The notes under the pieces are model-generated. The model worked only from the letters and a program-made list of their open reading frames with translations. It did not search any database and had not been told where the DNA came from. Positions 8,391-17,088 of a stretch of DNA of 64,000 nucleotides are shown here, one piece after another (the first letter of the stretch is position 1; the number at the start of each line of letters is the position of its first letter). Origin of the DNA: Hymenobacter puniceus. Lineage in GTDB: Bacteria > Bacteroidota > Bacteroidia > Cytophagales > Hymenobacteraceae. The position numbers and the translations under genes were made by a program. The stretch is taken from positions 248,001-312,000 of the forward strand of contig NZ_JACSCX010000004.1 of the NCBI RefSeq assembly GCF_014333525.1, in the 5' to 3' direction.

Positions 8391-10252
8391 GCGGAAGGGT
8401 AACTGAACTGCAAGGTAAAAGTAGTGCCCTGCCGCGCTATACTATGCACAAAAATACTACCGCCCATTGAATCGACGTGGGCCTTCACCAGAAACAGGCC
8501 GATACCACGGCCACTAACGTTGGTATGAAAACGCTTATACAGCTGAAATACATCTTGGCTGACAGGCGGCATGTCAAACCCGGAGCCGTTGTCGGCAATG
8601 GTGATGATGGTATGGCCGGGCGGGTGTGCATAGGCCTCAACATCAACGCGCAGCAGCCGATCTGCCGACCGGTACTTGATGGCGTTGGTGAGCAGATTCA
8701 GGAATATGCTGTAGAAATAGGCCCGCTTGCCTGGCAATTGCAATGTGTTAGGTATCGAGCAGAAAACCTGGCCCTGGCAGCGCTCCAGGTCAGGGGTCAG
8801 CGTCTTTATCACCTGCTGGCATACAATGCTTACTGGCACCAACTCAAGCTCCGCTACAATGGGCGTATCGCGGGCTGATAAAATGGTATTAACATCTTCC
8901 AGTACGTCGCCGACCTGCTGCAGACTGGTATGCAGATATTTCAGAGTGGTATCGAACTCCTCTGCCTGGCGCGGCACGCAGGCCAGCAGGCTGGCAAAGC
9001 CCTCGGCATTGGCCAGCGGCGCCCGCAGATTGTGCGACAAGATATAGGCAAACTGCTGCAGATCGGCGTTTTGCTTGTATACCTCCTGGGCCATGCGCTG
9101 CTGTTGCTCCTCGGCCTGCTTGCGCTCTGTAATGTCCTGCATAGCCCCAATCATGCGTACGGCGCGCCCCTGCGCGTCGCGGAGAATGTAGCCCCTGTCA
9201 AATACGATGGCCCACGAGGAGTCGGCGCGCTGAAACCGGTACTCCTGCTGCCAATGGCTGCGGCTGGTATTGTGCGTTGTATGCAGTAAGTCGTCTACGG
9301 TACGGGCGGCGTCTTCCGGGTGCACATAGTCAGCCCACTGCCCAAACCCGGTGGGGTTGCCGGATAGTTGGTAGCCAAATAGGTCCTCAAATCCTTCGCC
9401 CCAATAAAGCGTATCGGCCTGAACATCCCAGTCATAGATGGCATCGGTGGTGGCTTTGAGGGCGTACATGAACCGCTCATTGCTGGCACGCAGCCGCTCT
9501 TCGGTGCGGTATTGCGCCGTCAGGTCATGCACAATGCCTACCAGCTGGCAGCAAACCCCGTCATCGTTTAGCACCGGTGTCACGCAAACCTGGCCCACCA
9601 GCTGGCCCGTAGGGTAGTTGCTGGTTTCCTGCCACTGTACCGGCATCCTGGTTTCAACAGCCTGCCGGTAGTTCTTTACCACCAAACTTAGGGAAGGCTG
9701 CGGAATTACTTCCTGCACCAGCCGTCCGATTATGGCCTCCCGAGCTATACCCGTGGTAGTCTCAAATGCCTGGTTTGCGAAGAGAAATCTGTACTGAAAC
9801 GCCGGCAGCACCTCCAGCACAAAAATTACATCGGCAATGCTGGCGAATATTACCGACAGCGGATTTTCCTGCTCGTGAAGGGCTTTTTCTGTGAGCAGGT
9901 CAGGCAGTTGAGGGCGCACCATACACGTCAGCTGGCCTTCGGAGCTGCGCGGCAGAAGCGTGAGCTGCACTGGCTGCGCATTGCCGGAGGGGCTGTGTAG
10001 CATACCAGCCAACGACAGAATCTGGGCATGCGGAGGCAGCTCCTGTAGTACGGCCATTATGTGCCGGGCAGTTGCCGGGTCAAGTAGGTCAGCAACCGAT
10101 TTGCCTTGGAGCGCGGCTGCAGGGCACCCTGCCAGATAGAGGAAAGCCTGATTAGCTGTCTGAAACAGGCCGTGCAACGTGAATACGCAATAGGCCTCCT
10201 CTACTACCGAAGTAGTGGCGCCTGCGGCCACAACCGTGTACTTATCTGTCAT
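8387..10252 (-). CDS. Multi-PAS sensor histidine kinase
   Basis: A 621-residue cytosolic kinase with no membrane spans. From the N-terminus it shows a PAS-like domain (about 15-110), a second PAS (about 130-245), and a third PAS with PAC (about 255-380, ending MIGAMQDITERK). Then come a HisKA domain with phosphoacceptor His in the box ILSHNLRAPLANAEG and an HATPase domain with NLLTNAIKYRS, IADNGSGFDM and GRGIGLFLVKAHV. The start is ATG 10252 (MTDKYTVV); the frame extends two codons further to a GTG. It is followed, overlapping by 4 nt, by its receiver. The signal is unknown but must be intracellular or membrane-permeant. Confidence 0.92.
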   Translation of the reverse strand: MTDKYTVVAAGATTSVVEEAYCVFTLHGLFQTANQAFLYLAGCPAAALQGKSVADLLDPATARHIMAVLQELPPHAQILSLAGMLHSPSGNAQPVQLTLLPRSSEGQLTCMVRPQLPDLLTEKALHEQENPLSVIFASIADVIFVLEVLPAFQYRFLFANQAFETTTGIAREAIIGRLVQEVIPQPSLSLVVKNYRQAVETRMPVQWQETSNYPTGQLVGQVCVTPVLNDDGVCCQLVGIVHDLTAQYRTEERLRASNERFMYALKATTDAIYDWDVQADTLYWGEGFEDLFGYQLSGNPTGFGQWADYVHPEDAARTVDDLLHTTHNTSRSHWQQEYRFQRADSSWAIVFDRGYILRDAQGRAVRMIGAMQDITERKQAEEQQQRMAQEVYKQNADLQQFAYILSHNLRAPLANAEGFASLLACVPRQAEEFDTTLKYLHTSLQQVGDVLEDVNTILSARDTPIVAELELVPVSIVCQQVIKTLTPDLERCQGQVFCSIPNTLQLPGKRAYFYSIFLNLLTNAIKYRSADRLLRVDVEAYAHPPGHTIITIADNGSGFDMPPVSQDVFQLYKRFHTNVSGRGIGLFLVKAHVDSMGGSIFVHSIARQGTTFTLQFSYPSA

Positions 10253-10356
10253 CAGCACATTCAGCTACAGGATCCAACACTACAACTACTTCCTAGCTAC
10301 CGCCCACTTTGCTATAGATTAGTATACGGTACTTCGCACGAAAATAGCCCGGCAAA

Positions 10357-10812
10357 TTATTCTGTAGCTGACTCGTAGCGAGGAACTTCCACCAACCGCT
10401 CGTTGGTACGGGCCACAAAGTTCACGCGCCAGCAGAAGTGCTGCAGGCCGTTGGTAAGCAGCAGCAGCGGCGCGCCCACCATTTGGTTGTAGGTGGCCGC
10501 CTGCTGGGCCACAGCCGCCGTGATGGGCACCGACGGCGCCTTGCACTCCACCAGCAGCAGGGGCTGCCCGGTAGCATCCAGCGCTACCAGGTCGGTGCGC
10601 TTCTGGCGCTGGTTGTAGCGCAGGCCCCGCTCCAGGCTTAGCAGTCCCTTGGGGTAGCCGCGGTGGCTGATCAGGTAGTGGACCACGTGCTGGCGCACCC
10701 ATTCTTCGGGCGTAAGCACTACTTGCTTGCGGCGCAGCACATCCCAGATCAGTGTAGTTGGGCCGGATTGTGTAACTTTGTAGTCGAAAGGCGGCAGGTC
10801 TAACTCTTGCAT
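10357..10812 (-). CDS. HsdR N-terminal-domain protein (stand-alone)
   Basis: A 151-residue protein of the Bacteroidota family annotated as type I restriction enzyme HsdR N-terminal domain. The start at ATG 10812 gives the typical MQELDLPPFDYKV beginning followed by VVLTPEEWVRQHVVHYLI. The PD-(D/E)xK nuclease-like core is visible as TDLVALDATG and LLLVECKAP (Asp, then Glu-x-Lys). No HsdM, HsdS or motor-domain partner is nearby, so this is not a type I system; its role is unknown. It diverges from AMP nucleosidase. Confidence 0.8.
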   Translation of the reverse strand: MQELDLPPFDYKVTQSGPTTLIWDVLRRKQVVLTPEEWVRQHVVHYLISHRGYPKGLLSLERGLRYNQRQKRTDLVALDATGQPLLLVECKAPSVPITAAVAQQAATYNQMVGAPLLLLTNGLQHFCWRVNFVARTNERLVEVPRYESATE

Positions 10813-10902
10813 CACCTCCAAAGGTACGGTCCTGAACTTCGGTTCCGCTTTTCGCCTCCGTACCGTCACATCCTTTTCCCAAGGGTCTGACGGTTTTTTT
10901 TT

Positions 10903-10953
10903 AGGGTCTTGGATGAAGTTCAAGATCCTAAGACCCAAGACCCCAAGATCCTA
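10903..10953. repeat. Imperfect inverted repeat of GGGTCTTGG-type text
   Basis: The divergent gap before amn has AGGGTCTTGGATGAAG facing TCAAGATCCTAAGACCC, with a further copy GACCCCAAGATCC. The same wording recurs in the longer repeat at 41349-41475, so this is a small member of a dispersed family. Confidence 0.45.
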
Positions 10954-10972
10954 AACACCCAACCAAATCCAT

Positions 10973-11746
10973 ATGAAAACCAAATCCGACATCGTAGAGA
11001 ATTGGCTGCCCCGCTACACCGGCGTGCCGCTCGGCGACTTTGGCCAGTACATCCTGCTGACCAATTTTATCAACTATGTGCACATGTTTGCCGAGCAGTT
11101 CGGCGTGGAAGTGCGGGGCCTCGATAAGCCCATGCAAACGGCCACGGCCAACGGCATCACCATTATCAATTTCGGCATGGGCTCGCCGATGGCGGCTACC
11201 GTCATGGACCTTATTTCGGCCGTGCATCCTAAAGCCGCCCTGTTCTTGGGTAAGTGCGGCGGCCTGAAAAACAAAACCAAGCTCGGCGACCTGATCCTGC
11301 CCATCGCCGCCATCCGGGGCGAGGGTACTTCCGACGACTACCTGCCCGCTGAAATTCCGGCTTTGCCCTCGTTCCGGCTGCAGCGCGCCGTGAGCAGCAT
11401 GATCAAGAAGCACGAAAAGGACTACTGGACCGGCACTGTATACACTACCAACCGCCGCGTGTGGGAGCACGACGAAAACTTCAAGGAGTACCTGCGCCAG
11501 ATCCGGGCCATGGCTGTGGACATGGAAACAGCCACCATCTTCACGGTGGGCTTCGTGAACGAAATTCCCCACGGCGCGCTGCTGCTCGTCAGCGACAACC
11601 CGATGACGCCGGAAGGCGTGAAAACGTCGGAGAGCGACAAAAAGGTGACGGCCGACTTCGTGACGTCGCACCTGCAAATCGGTATTGACTCGCTGCTGGA
11701 ACTGAAAAACTCCGGCGAATCGGTGAAGCACATGCGCTTCGAGTAA
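10973..11746 (+). CDS. amn: AMP nucleosidase
   Basis: Hydrolyses AMP to adenine and ribose 5-phosphate, controlling the adenylate pool. The 257 residues match the short Bacteroidota form, which lacks the N-terminal regulatory domain of the ~480-residue E. coli enzyme. Phosphorylase-fold motifs are INFGMGSPMAATVMDL, LFLGKCGGLKNKTKLGDLI, the substrate-binding AVDMETATIF, and LLVSDNPMTPEGVKT. The start MKTKSDIVENWLPRYTG is typical. A terminator follows at 11802-11832. Confidence 0.93.
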   Translation: MKTKSDIVENWLPRYTGVPLGDFGQYILLTNFINYVHMFAEQFGVEVRGLDKPMQTATANGITIINFGMGSPMAATVMDLISAVHPKAALFLGKCGGLKNKTKLGDLILPIAAIRGEGTSDDYLPAEIPALPSFRLQRAVSSMIKKHEKDYWTGTVYTTNRRVWEHDENFKEYLRQIRAMAVDMETATIFTVGFVNEIPHGALLLVSDNPMTPEGVKTSESDKKVTADFVTSHLQIGIDSLLELKNSGESVKHMRFE

Positions 11747-11801
11747 GCTCAACCGCTCTGGTTATTTTTTTTAGCTTGCACCACTGCGTGCAGCTACTAC
11801 T

Positions 11802-11832
11802 CCCCAGGACTGCCGCAGCCCTGGGGATTTTT
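11802..11832 (+). terminator. Intrinsic terminator after amn
   Basis: CCCCAGG (11802-11808) pairs with CCTGGGG (11820-11826) and is followed by A and five T (11828-11832). It lies 55 nt beyond the amn stop codon. Confidence 0.7.
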
Positions 11833-11892
11833 GTTGCTGCGCGTAGCATTGCTTCCGCTTTCCGCTCCCGCTCGCTCCACAACCACGCTGCT

Positions 11893-12345
11893 ATGAATCA
11901 CTTCTCCTCTTCTTATCTCACCATCGACTATCTGGTGGCGCCGCGCGTGCTGGCGGGCCGCTGGTGGCGCGGCGTGATGCCGTTTGAGCTGCACCGCGGC
12001 TACGCGGCCCTGCTGGATGCGGCCGTATCGCGGCGCTGCCGCTTCTGGCTGGTAGACCTGAGCAACCGGGCTGGCGGGGTAGATGCAGCCGACGTGCAAT
12101 GGATACTGAGCGACTTTTTTCCGCAGCTGCCGGTGCGTCTCAAGCGGCCCGTGTATCTGGCGTATCTGATGGCGCCGCACCAGCTGGCGGGCGTACTAGC
12201 CAATCCCGCCATTCCGGCTCTCTCCTACTTCGACGACCGCCCCTATCATCTGGAGCGGTTTACGACGGAGGAAAGCGCCTTGACTTGGCTGGAACAGTGC
12301 CGAAAGCAGGATGCTCGGTCCCGGCGCAAACCAATAGTGCAGTAG
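11893..12345 (+). CDS. Hypothetical protein
   Basis: A 150-residue soluble protein with no signal peptide. The pattern (SYLTIDYLVAPRVLAGRWWRG, then RCRFWLVDLSNR and a C-terminal helix TEESALTWLEQC) resembles a STAS/SpoIIAA-like alpha-beta fold that recurs in Hymenobacter as an uncharacterised protein, but I cannot assign a function. The start is ATG 11893, since the longer frame runs back through the amn terminator. The next gene begins 56 nt downstream on the same strand. Confidence 0.7.
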   Translation: MNHFSSSYLTIDYLVAPRVLAGRWWRGVMPFELHRGYAALLDAAVSRRCRFWLVDLSNRAGGVDAADVQWILSDFFPQLPVRLKRPVYLAYLMAPHQLAGVLANPAIPALSYFDDRPYHLERFTTEESALTWLEQCRKQDARSRRKPIVQ

Positions 12346-12388
12346 CCGGGGCGCACATTTTTTGGCGTACAGAATCCTTGGCGGCGCG

Positions 12389-12396
12389 TACCTTCG
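12389..12396 (+). promoter_or_regulatory. Candidate variant -7 element (TACCTTCG)
   Basis: TACCTTCG differs at one position from TAnnTTTG and is repeated exactly at 60088-60095 before another gene. Here it lies 5 nt upstream of the ATG, which would give a leaderless or near-leaderless transcript. Confidence 0.3.
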
Positions 12397-12401
12397 TCGC
12401 C

Positions 12402-14057
12402 ATGACCTCAACCCTACGCTTGTCCTGGCTGCTACTGCCACTACTGGGATTTTTCGGCTGCAACACTCCCGCCCGCCAGCCTGCCGACCTCATCGTTTAC
12501 AATGCCACCGTGTACACCGTTGATTCGGCGTTCAGCAAAGCACAGGCGTTTGCCGTGCAGGATGGCAAGTTTGTGGGCGTGGGCACAGCTGAAGAAATCC
12601 GGGCCAAGTACCAAAGCAAGCAGGAAGTGGATGCCCAAGGCCAGTTTATCTACCCCGGCTTCTACGATGCGCACTGCCATTTCTACCGCTACGCCTTGGG
12701 TTTGCGCGACGCCGACTTGGTGGGCACCAACTCCTGGCCGGAAGTAATACAAAAACTCCAGCGGCAGCGGCAGCAGTACCCGCAGGCGGCCTGGCTCACG
12801 GGCCGCGGCTGGGACCAGAACGACTGGCCCAGCAAGCAGTTTCCTACCAAAGACACTCTCGACGCGCTGTTTCCGAACACGCCCGTATTCATCATCCGGG
12901 TGGATGGCCACGCGGCCCTCGTGAACCAGAAGGCCTTGGACCTGGCTGGCGTTACGGCCCGCACACCCATCAGCGGCGGCACGATTACCAGGAATGTGGC
13001 GGGCCAGCTCACCGGTCTGCTGGTAGATAATGCCGTGGATCTGGTTTCAGCAAAGATTCCGGAGCCGACGCCTGCCGAAGCCGATGCCGCGCTGCTGCAG
13101 GCCCAGAAACTGTGCCTGGCTGTGGGCCTCACTAGCATGGCCGACGCCGGGCTGGATAAGGCCAACATCGACCGGCTGGAAGCGCTGCAACAGGCTGGCA
13201 AGCTCAAGGTGCGGCTCTACGCCATGCTCAACCCCACCAAGGCCAACAAAGACTTCTACCTCGAAAACGGCCCGGTACTGCAGGACCGGCTGACCGTCAG
13301 TTCCTTCAAGGTATATGCCGATGGAGCATTGGGCTCGCGCGGCGCCTGCCTGGTGGAGCCCTACGCCGACCGACCCAAAGAAACCGGCTTTCTGCTTTCC
13401 ACTGAAAAGGAATACCGGGCGTTGGCCAAAGAAATTGCGGCCAGCAAATTCCAGATGAATACGCACGCCATCGGCGACTCCGCTAACCGCATTATCCTCG
13501 ACATTTACGGCGAGGCTTTGAAAGGCCAACAGGACCGGCGCTGGCGCATTGAGCACGCCCAGGTCATTACACCCGCCGACATGCCGAAATTCGGGCAGTA
13601 CGGCATCGTGCCCTCAGTGCAGCCCACGCACGCCACCTCCGATATGTACTGGGCCGGCGAGCGGCTGGGCAGTAGCCGCCTGAAAACCGCTTACGCCTAC
13701 GAAGAACTTCGCAAGCAGTACGGCCAGGTAGCCATCGGCTCCGACTTCCCTGTGGAAGATATCAACCCGCTATTCGGCTTTCACTCGGCGGTGGCCCGGC
13801 AGGATGCCAAAAATTACCCAGGCAACGGGTTTCAGATGGAAAACGCCCTCAGCCGCCCCGACGCATTACGTGGCATGACCACCTGGGCCGCCCACGCCGC
13901 CTTCGAGGACAAGCAGAAAGGCAGCATCCGCCCCGGCATGGCCGCCGACTTCGTGGTGCTGAAAACCGACCTGCTGGAAGCTCCTAAAGAGCAGCTCCGC
14001 ACCGCCAAAGTCCAGCAAACCTGGATTGCTGGCGAACGGGTGTTTTCAGTAAAGTAA
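12402..14057 (+). CDS. Lipoprotein amidohydrolase (YtcJ-like)
   Basis: A 551-residue metal-dependent hydrolase of the amidohydrolase 3 family. Residues 1-22 form a lipoprotein signal with lipobox LLGFFGC, so it is anchored in the envelope. The domain opens with ADLIVYNATVYTVD, and the metal motif is YPGFYDAHCHFYR. Further motifs are MNTHAIGDSANR, WRIEHAQVI, and VAIGSDFPVEDINPLFGFHSAV before the closing beta-sandwich (GSIRPGMAADFVVL). Substrates of this family are mostly unknown. A TACCTTCG box, a variant of the -7 element, lies only 5 nt before the ATG (12389-12396), so the mRNA could be almost leaderless. Confidence 0.88.
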   Translation: MTSTLRLSWLLLPLLGFFGCNTPARQPADLIVYNATVYTVDSAFSKAQAFAVQDGKFVGVGTAEEIRAKYQSKQEVDAQGQFIYPGFYDAHCHFYRYALGLRDADLVGTNSWPEVIQKLQRQRQQYPQAAWLTGRGWDQNDWPSKQFPTKDTLDALFPNTPVFIIRVDGHAALVNQKALDLAGVTARTPISGGTITRNVAGQLTGLLVDNAVDLVSAKIPEPTPAEADAALLQAQKLCLAVGLTSMADAGLDKANIDRLEALQQAGKLKVRLYAMLNPTKANKDFYLENGPVLQDRLTVSSFKVYADGALGSRGACLVEPYADRPKETGFLLSTEKEYRALAKEIAASKFQMNTHAIGDSANRIILDIYGEALKGQQDRRWRIEHAQVITPADMPKFGQYGIVPSVQPTHATSDMYWAGERLGSSRLKTAYAYEELRKQYGQVAIGSDFPVEDINPLFGFHSAVARQDAKNYPGNGFQMENALSRPDALRGMTTWAAHAAFEDKQKGSIRPGMAADFVVLKTDLLEAPKEQLRTAKVQQTWIAGERVFSVK

Positions 14058-14059
14058 AC

Positions 14060-14178
14060 AGCAGAACGTCATTCAGCGCGAAGAATCTCGCGTGCTGACG
14101 TTGCAATGGTAATCCTACAACAGGGCTACTATCACAACATCAGCGCGCGAGATTCTTCGCGCTGAATGACGTTCTGCT
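14060..14178. repeat. Long palindromic intergenic repeat (33-bp arms)
   Basis: A perfect 33-bp inverted repeat begins AGCAGAACGTCATTCAGCGC at 14060 and is mirrored at 14146-14178, with a 53-nt spacer. It sits exactly between the convergent amidohydrolase and DinB genes and could terminate both. The core (GTCATTC-AGCG-CGAAGAATCTCGCG) is related to the repeats at 18330, 20793 and 53489. Confidence 0.8.
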
Positions 14179-14191
14179 TTCTTAATTTCCC

Positions 14192-14710
14192 TTACCCCCA
14201 GCCCTGCTCGTCGGCGGAGGGCCCATACATGGCAGGCAGCGGGATGTCGAGCAGGCGCAGGTACACCGACAGCTGGCCGCGGTGGTGGATGCTGTGGTTG
14301 AGGCCCATGATGCGAATAGCGGCACCTTTAGGCCGCTCCATCAGGGTTTGCTCGCCGCGGTGCAGGCGGAAGCTGCCGGTTAACTTCTCGTCGTCGGATT
14401 CCTGCAGGGCTTGGCGCAAGCTGGCGCTGTATTGATCGAAGCGTTGCAGCAGTTCCTCGGAGCTAGTGGGCGTAGGGCCGGGTTTGGGGCCGTTGGGGTC
14501 GAGGAAGTCGCGGGAGGCGTGCTGCACGAACAGCTGGTTGAACGCCAGCAGGTTCACGACGTGCGTGGCCAGCTGCCACAGCTTCATGCTCTTGGGGTGC
14601 GGCGTGAAATCGGCCTGATCATAAGGCACGCGCTCCAGCAGCTTTCGGGTGGTGGCCAGCTCGTGGTCGAGCTCAGCCAGAATGTTCTGTTGGAGAGAGG
14701 AAGTGTGCAT
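14192..14710 (-). CDS. DinB family protein
   Basis: A 172-residue four-helix-bundle protein of the DinB/YfiT superfamily. Metal-ligand-type histidines are seen in LWQLATHVVNLL and in the C-terminal NHSIHHRGQLSVYLRLL, followed by the usual closing LPAMYGPSADE. Many members are thiol-dependent transferases or damage-inducible proteins of unknown substrate. The start is ATG 14710 (MHTSSLQQNILAEL). The stop lies just after the long palindrome. Confidence 0.85.
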   Translation of the reverse strand: MHTSSLQQNILAELDHELATTRKLLERVPYDQADFTPHPKSMKLWQLATHVVNLLAFNQLFVQHASRDFLDPNGPKPGPTPTSSEELLQRFDQYSASLRQALQESDDEKLTGSFRLHRGEQTLMERPKGAAIRIMGLNHSIHHRGQLSVYLRLLDIPLPAMYGPSADEQGWG

Positions 14711-14836
14711 AAGGAACTGCGGTTTGGGAGGGAGGAAAAAGACCACGAGCACCGGTGCGGCCGGTGCTCGTGGGCAAGTACTGAAACTATTTGGCCGCTT
14801 CAAAGAAGCGGTTGGCGGCAAGCCAACTTTGCAGAT

Positions 14837-16225
14837 CTACGCCAGCTTTTTAGCGGGCTCCGCCACGTCATCGCGCAGCTTTTTGCCGCGTAGCCGAAGC
14901 AGGAAGATCAGCCCCAGCACGAAGAACACGATGAGCGACAAAATGCTGTTGCGCATGGAGCCCGTTACCTGAGCAATGACGCCGAACACGGCCGTCCCAA
15001 TCACAATACTGAGCTTCTCAGTGACATCAAAGAAGCTGAAGAAAGCGGCCGTGTTGGGCGTGTTTTCAGGAATAATCTTGGAGTAGGTGGAGCGCGACAG
15101 GCTCTGCACCGCGCCCATCGTGAGGCCGATAATGGCCGCCAGCGCGTAGAACGACCAGCCCGCCTGCACGAAGTAGCCGCCGATGCAGATCAGCATCCAG
15201 ATGAACACCGCCCAACTCAAGGCCCGAGTATTGCCGATGCGCTCCGATAGTTTTGAGAACAGGTAGGCCCCCAGAATGCCCACAATCTGGAGCAGCAGGA
15301 TAGTTAGAATCAGGGCCGAGCTTTCGAGCTTCAGCTCCTCGTCGCCGAAGATGGTGGCCACGTACATTACCGTCTGCACACCCATGTTGTAGGTGAAGTA
15401 GGCCAGCAGGAACCGCTTGAGGTTGGGCAGCTGCTGGAGCTGGTCCCACACTTTGCCCAGCTCGCGGAAGCCGTTGAGCAGCCAGCCCGAATCGTCGGCG
15501 GCACCGGCGGGGCGGCCGGGGTCGGCGGGCAGTGCGAAGAAGGCAATCTGGGCGAAACCGGCCCACCAGATGCCGGTGAGCAGGAAGGCCAGCCGGGTGG
15601 CAAAGCCCTCTTCCAGCCCGATTTTCTCGTGGCCCATAATCAGCCCAAGGCAAACCAGCAGCAGCAGCACCGAGCCGATGTAGCCCATCGAAAAACCCCG
15701 CGCCGACAGCGAATCATACTTTTCCTCGCTGGAAATCAGCGGCAGGTAGGAGTTGTAGAAGACGATGGAGCCCGAAAACCCGATGGTGGCCAGCACGAAT
15801 ACGAAGGTGCTGAGCGTGAGCGTATCGGGCGTGAAGAAGAACAGCGCGGCGCAGGAAAAGGCCCCGAGGTAGCAGAAAATCTGCATGAACAGTTTCTTGC
15901 GCCCCGAAAAGTCGGCCAGCGACGTGAGAAACGGGCTGATGATGGCAATGAACAGGAAGGCCGCCGAAATAGCGTAGGTCAGCAGCGAGGAACCGGGTAC
16001 CTGAAACCCCAGGAAATCCACCGGGCTTTTGCCGCTGTCGGTTTTGGTGATTTCCTTCACCATGGCGCCCCAGTAGATGGGGAAGATGCTGGAGGTAATG
16101 ACCAGGGGATACACCGAGTTGGCCCAGTCGTAGAACGTCCAGCCGCGGGTGATGCGCTTATCGTCCTTGGGAATGTTCTCGAAGCCCACTTCGGGGGCGG
16201 TTACGGCGGCGGTAGCGTCGCTCAT
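14837..16225 (-). CDS. MFS transporter, UMF1 (Atg22-like) family
   Basis: A 462-residue integral membrane protein with about 12 predicted spans. The N-terminal RGWTFYDWANSVYPLVITSSIFP is the hallmark of the UMF1 family, and SLSRSTYSKIIPENT occurs in the second half. Distant eukaryotic relatives (Atg22) export amino acids from vacuoles; bacterial substrates are not established. The start is ATG 16225 (MSDATAAVTAPE). It lies 126 nt upstream of the DinB gene on the same strand and could be co-transcribed with it. Confidence 0.87.
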   Translation of the reverse strand: MSDATAAVTAPEVGFENIPKDDKRITRGWTFYDWANSVYPLVITSSIFPIYWGAMVKEITKTDSGKSPVDFLGFQVPGSSLLTYAISAAFLFIAIISPFLTSLADFSGRKKLFMQIFCYLGAFSCAALFFFTPDTLTLSTFVFVLATIGFSGSIVFYNSYLPLISSEEKYDSLSARGFSMGYIGSVLLLLVCLGLIMGHEKIGLEEGFATRLAFLLTGIWWAGFAQIAFFALPADPGRPAGAADDSGWLLNGFRELGKVWDQLQQLPNLKRFLLAYFTYNMGVQTVMYVATIFGDEELKLESSALILTILLLQIVGILGAYLFSKLSERIGNTRALSWAVFIWMLICIGGYFVQAGWSFYALAAIIGLTMGAVQSLSRSTYSKIIPENTPNTAAFFSFFDVTEKLSIVIGTAVFGVIAQVTGSMRNSILSLIVFFVLGLIFLLRLRGKKLRDDVAEPAKKLA

Positions 16226-16342
16226 AGGGGCAATAGTTGAGGTAGGTTCGGGCAAGATAACGGGAATTCCGCGCGGCCGTTGCCGGGCCTGGATTCTTAA
16301 CATTGCGGCAGCAGCAGAAAACTGAGCCGAACACCTTATAGG

Positions 16343-16936
16343 CTACTTCCCCGCCAGCAGCGCCGCGTATTGCTCGGGCGTGTCCACGTCCACGGCGCCC
16401 AGCGGAAACGGCACTGCTGCTACCAAGGCCGCGTGCTGGCGCAGCAGTTGCCCCGCTCCTGCCCCGGCCGGCAGCGCCCGCAATAATAGCAGCACCTCAG
16501 CAGCGAAGTAGACAGGTACGCCCTGGGTTTCTGCGTACGCTGACGCCACGATGGGCCTGCCGGTGCGGACCTGCGTGTTGCGCAGCGCTGCCAGCAGCGC
16601 GGGCGTCACAAAGGGCTGGTCGCAGAGCATGACGGTTACGCCGGCTGAGTCTGGCAGCACGGTTTCGAGAAAACGGAGGCCGGATTGAATAGATGAGCCC
16701 ATGCCGACGGCCCAGTCGGGGTTATGCACCACCGCTACCGGCAGGCCCACCAGTTCTGGTAGTAGCTCCTGGTGCAGCGCGCCCGTTACCACTACCACCG
16801 GCGCGCCTATCGCGGCGGCAATGGCCGTTTCGGCGGCGCGGCGCAGCAACGTCTGGCCGTGAAACTGGAGCAACTGTTTGGGCCGGCCGAGGCGGGAAGA
16901 AGAGCCGGCAGCCAGCAGGAGAATGGCGTTGGACAT
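16343..16936 (-). CDS. mocA: MocA-like molybdopterin cytidylyltransferase
   Basis: A 197-residue nucleotidyltransferase with the signature AILLLAAGSSSRLGRPKQLL and a later acidic motif VMLCDQPFVT. MocA adds CMP to molybdenum cofactor, giving the MCD form used by periplasmic aldehyde oxidoreductases and related hydroxylases. Its place as the last gene after the molybdenum hydroxylase subunits and XdhC strongly supports this over a sugar nucleotidyltransferase role. It is separated from xdhC by 152 bp filled by a palindromic repeat. Confidence 0.85.
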   Translation of the reverse strand: MSNAILLLAAGSSSRLGRPKQLLQFHGQTLLRRAAETAIAAAIGAPVVVVTGALHQELLPELVGLPVAVVHNPDWAVGMGSSIQSGLRFLETVLPDSAGVTVMLCDQPFVTPALLAALRNTQVRTGRPIVASAYAETQGVPVYFAAEVLLLLRALPAGAGAGQLLRQHAALVAAVPFPLGAVDVDTPEQYAALLAGK

Positions 16937-16996
16937 GGGGGTGGTAGGTAGCCGGATGAATGGCTATCCGGCTATAAAGTCGGAGGTCTGAAAAGC

Positions 16997-17082
16997 AGTA
17001 GCGCGAACTTTGTAGTTCGCGTCCCAGCACCATCAGATTCGTTGAATGGCGCGGGGACGCGAACTGCAAAGTTCGCGCTACT
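16997..17082. repeat. Palindromic repeat, AGTAGCGCGAACTTTG family
   Basis: Arms of 28 bp at 16997-17024 and 17055-17082, almost perfect, spaced by 30 nt. Left arm text: AGTAGCGCGAACTTTGTAGT, continuing TCGCGTCC. Members of the same family occur at 26894-26970 and 51202-51289. This copy fills the xdhC-mocA gap. Confidence 0.8.
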
Positions 17083-17088
17083 ATGCGT

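Noticed and set aside
10357..10812. Type I restriction subunit
   Set aside because: Only the N-terminal domain is present (151 residues), with no helicase motor and no hsdM or hsdS genes nearby.
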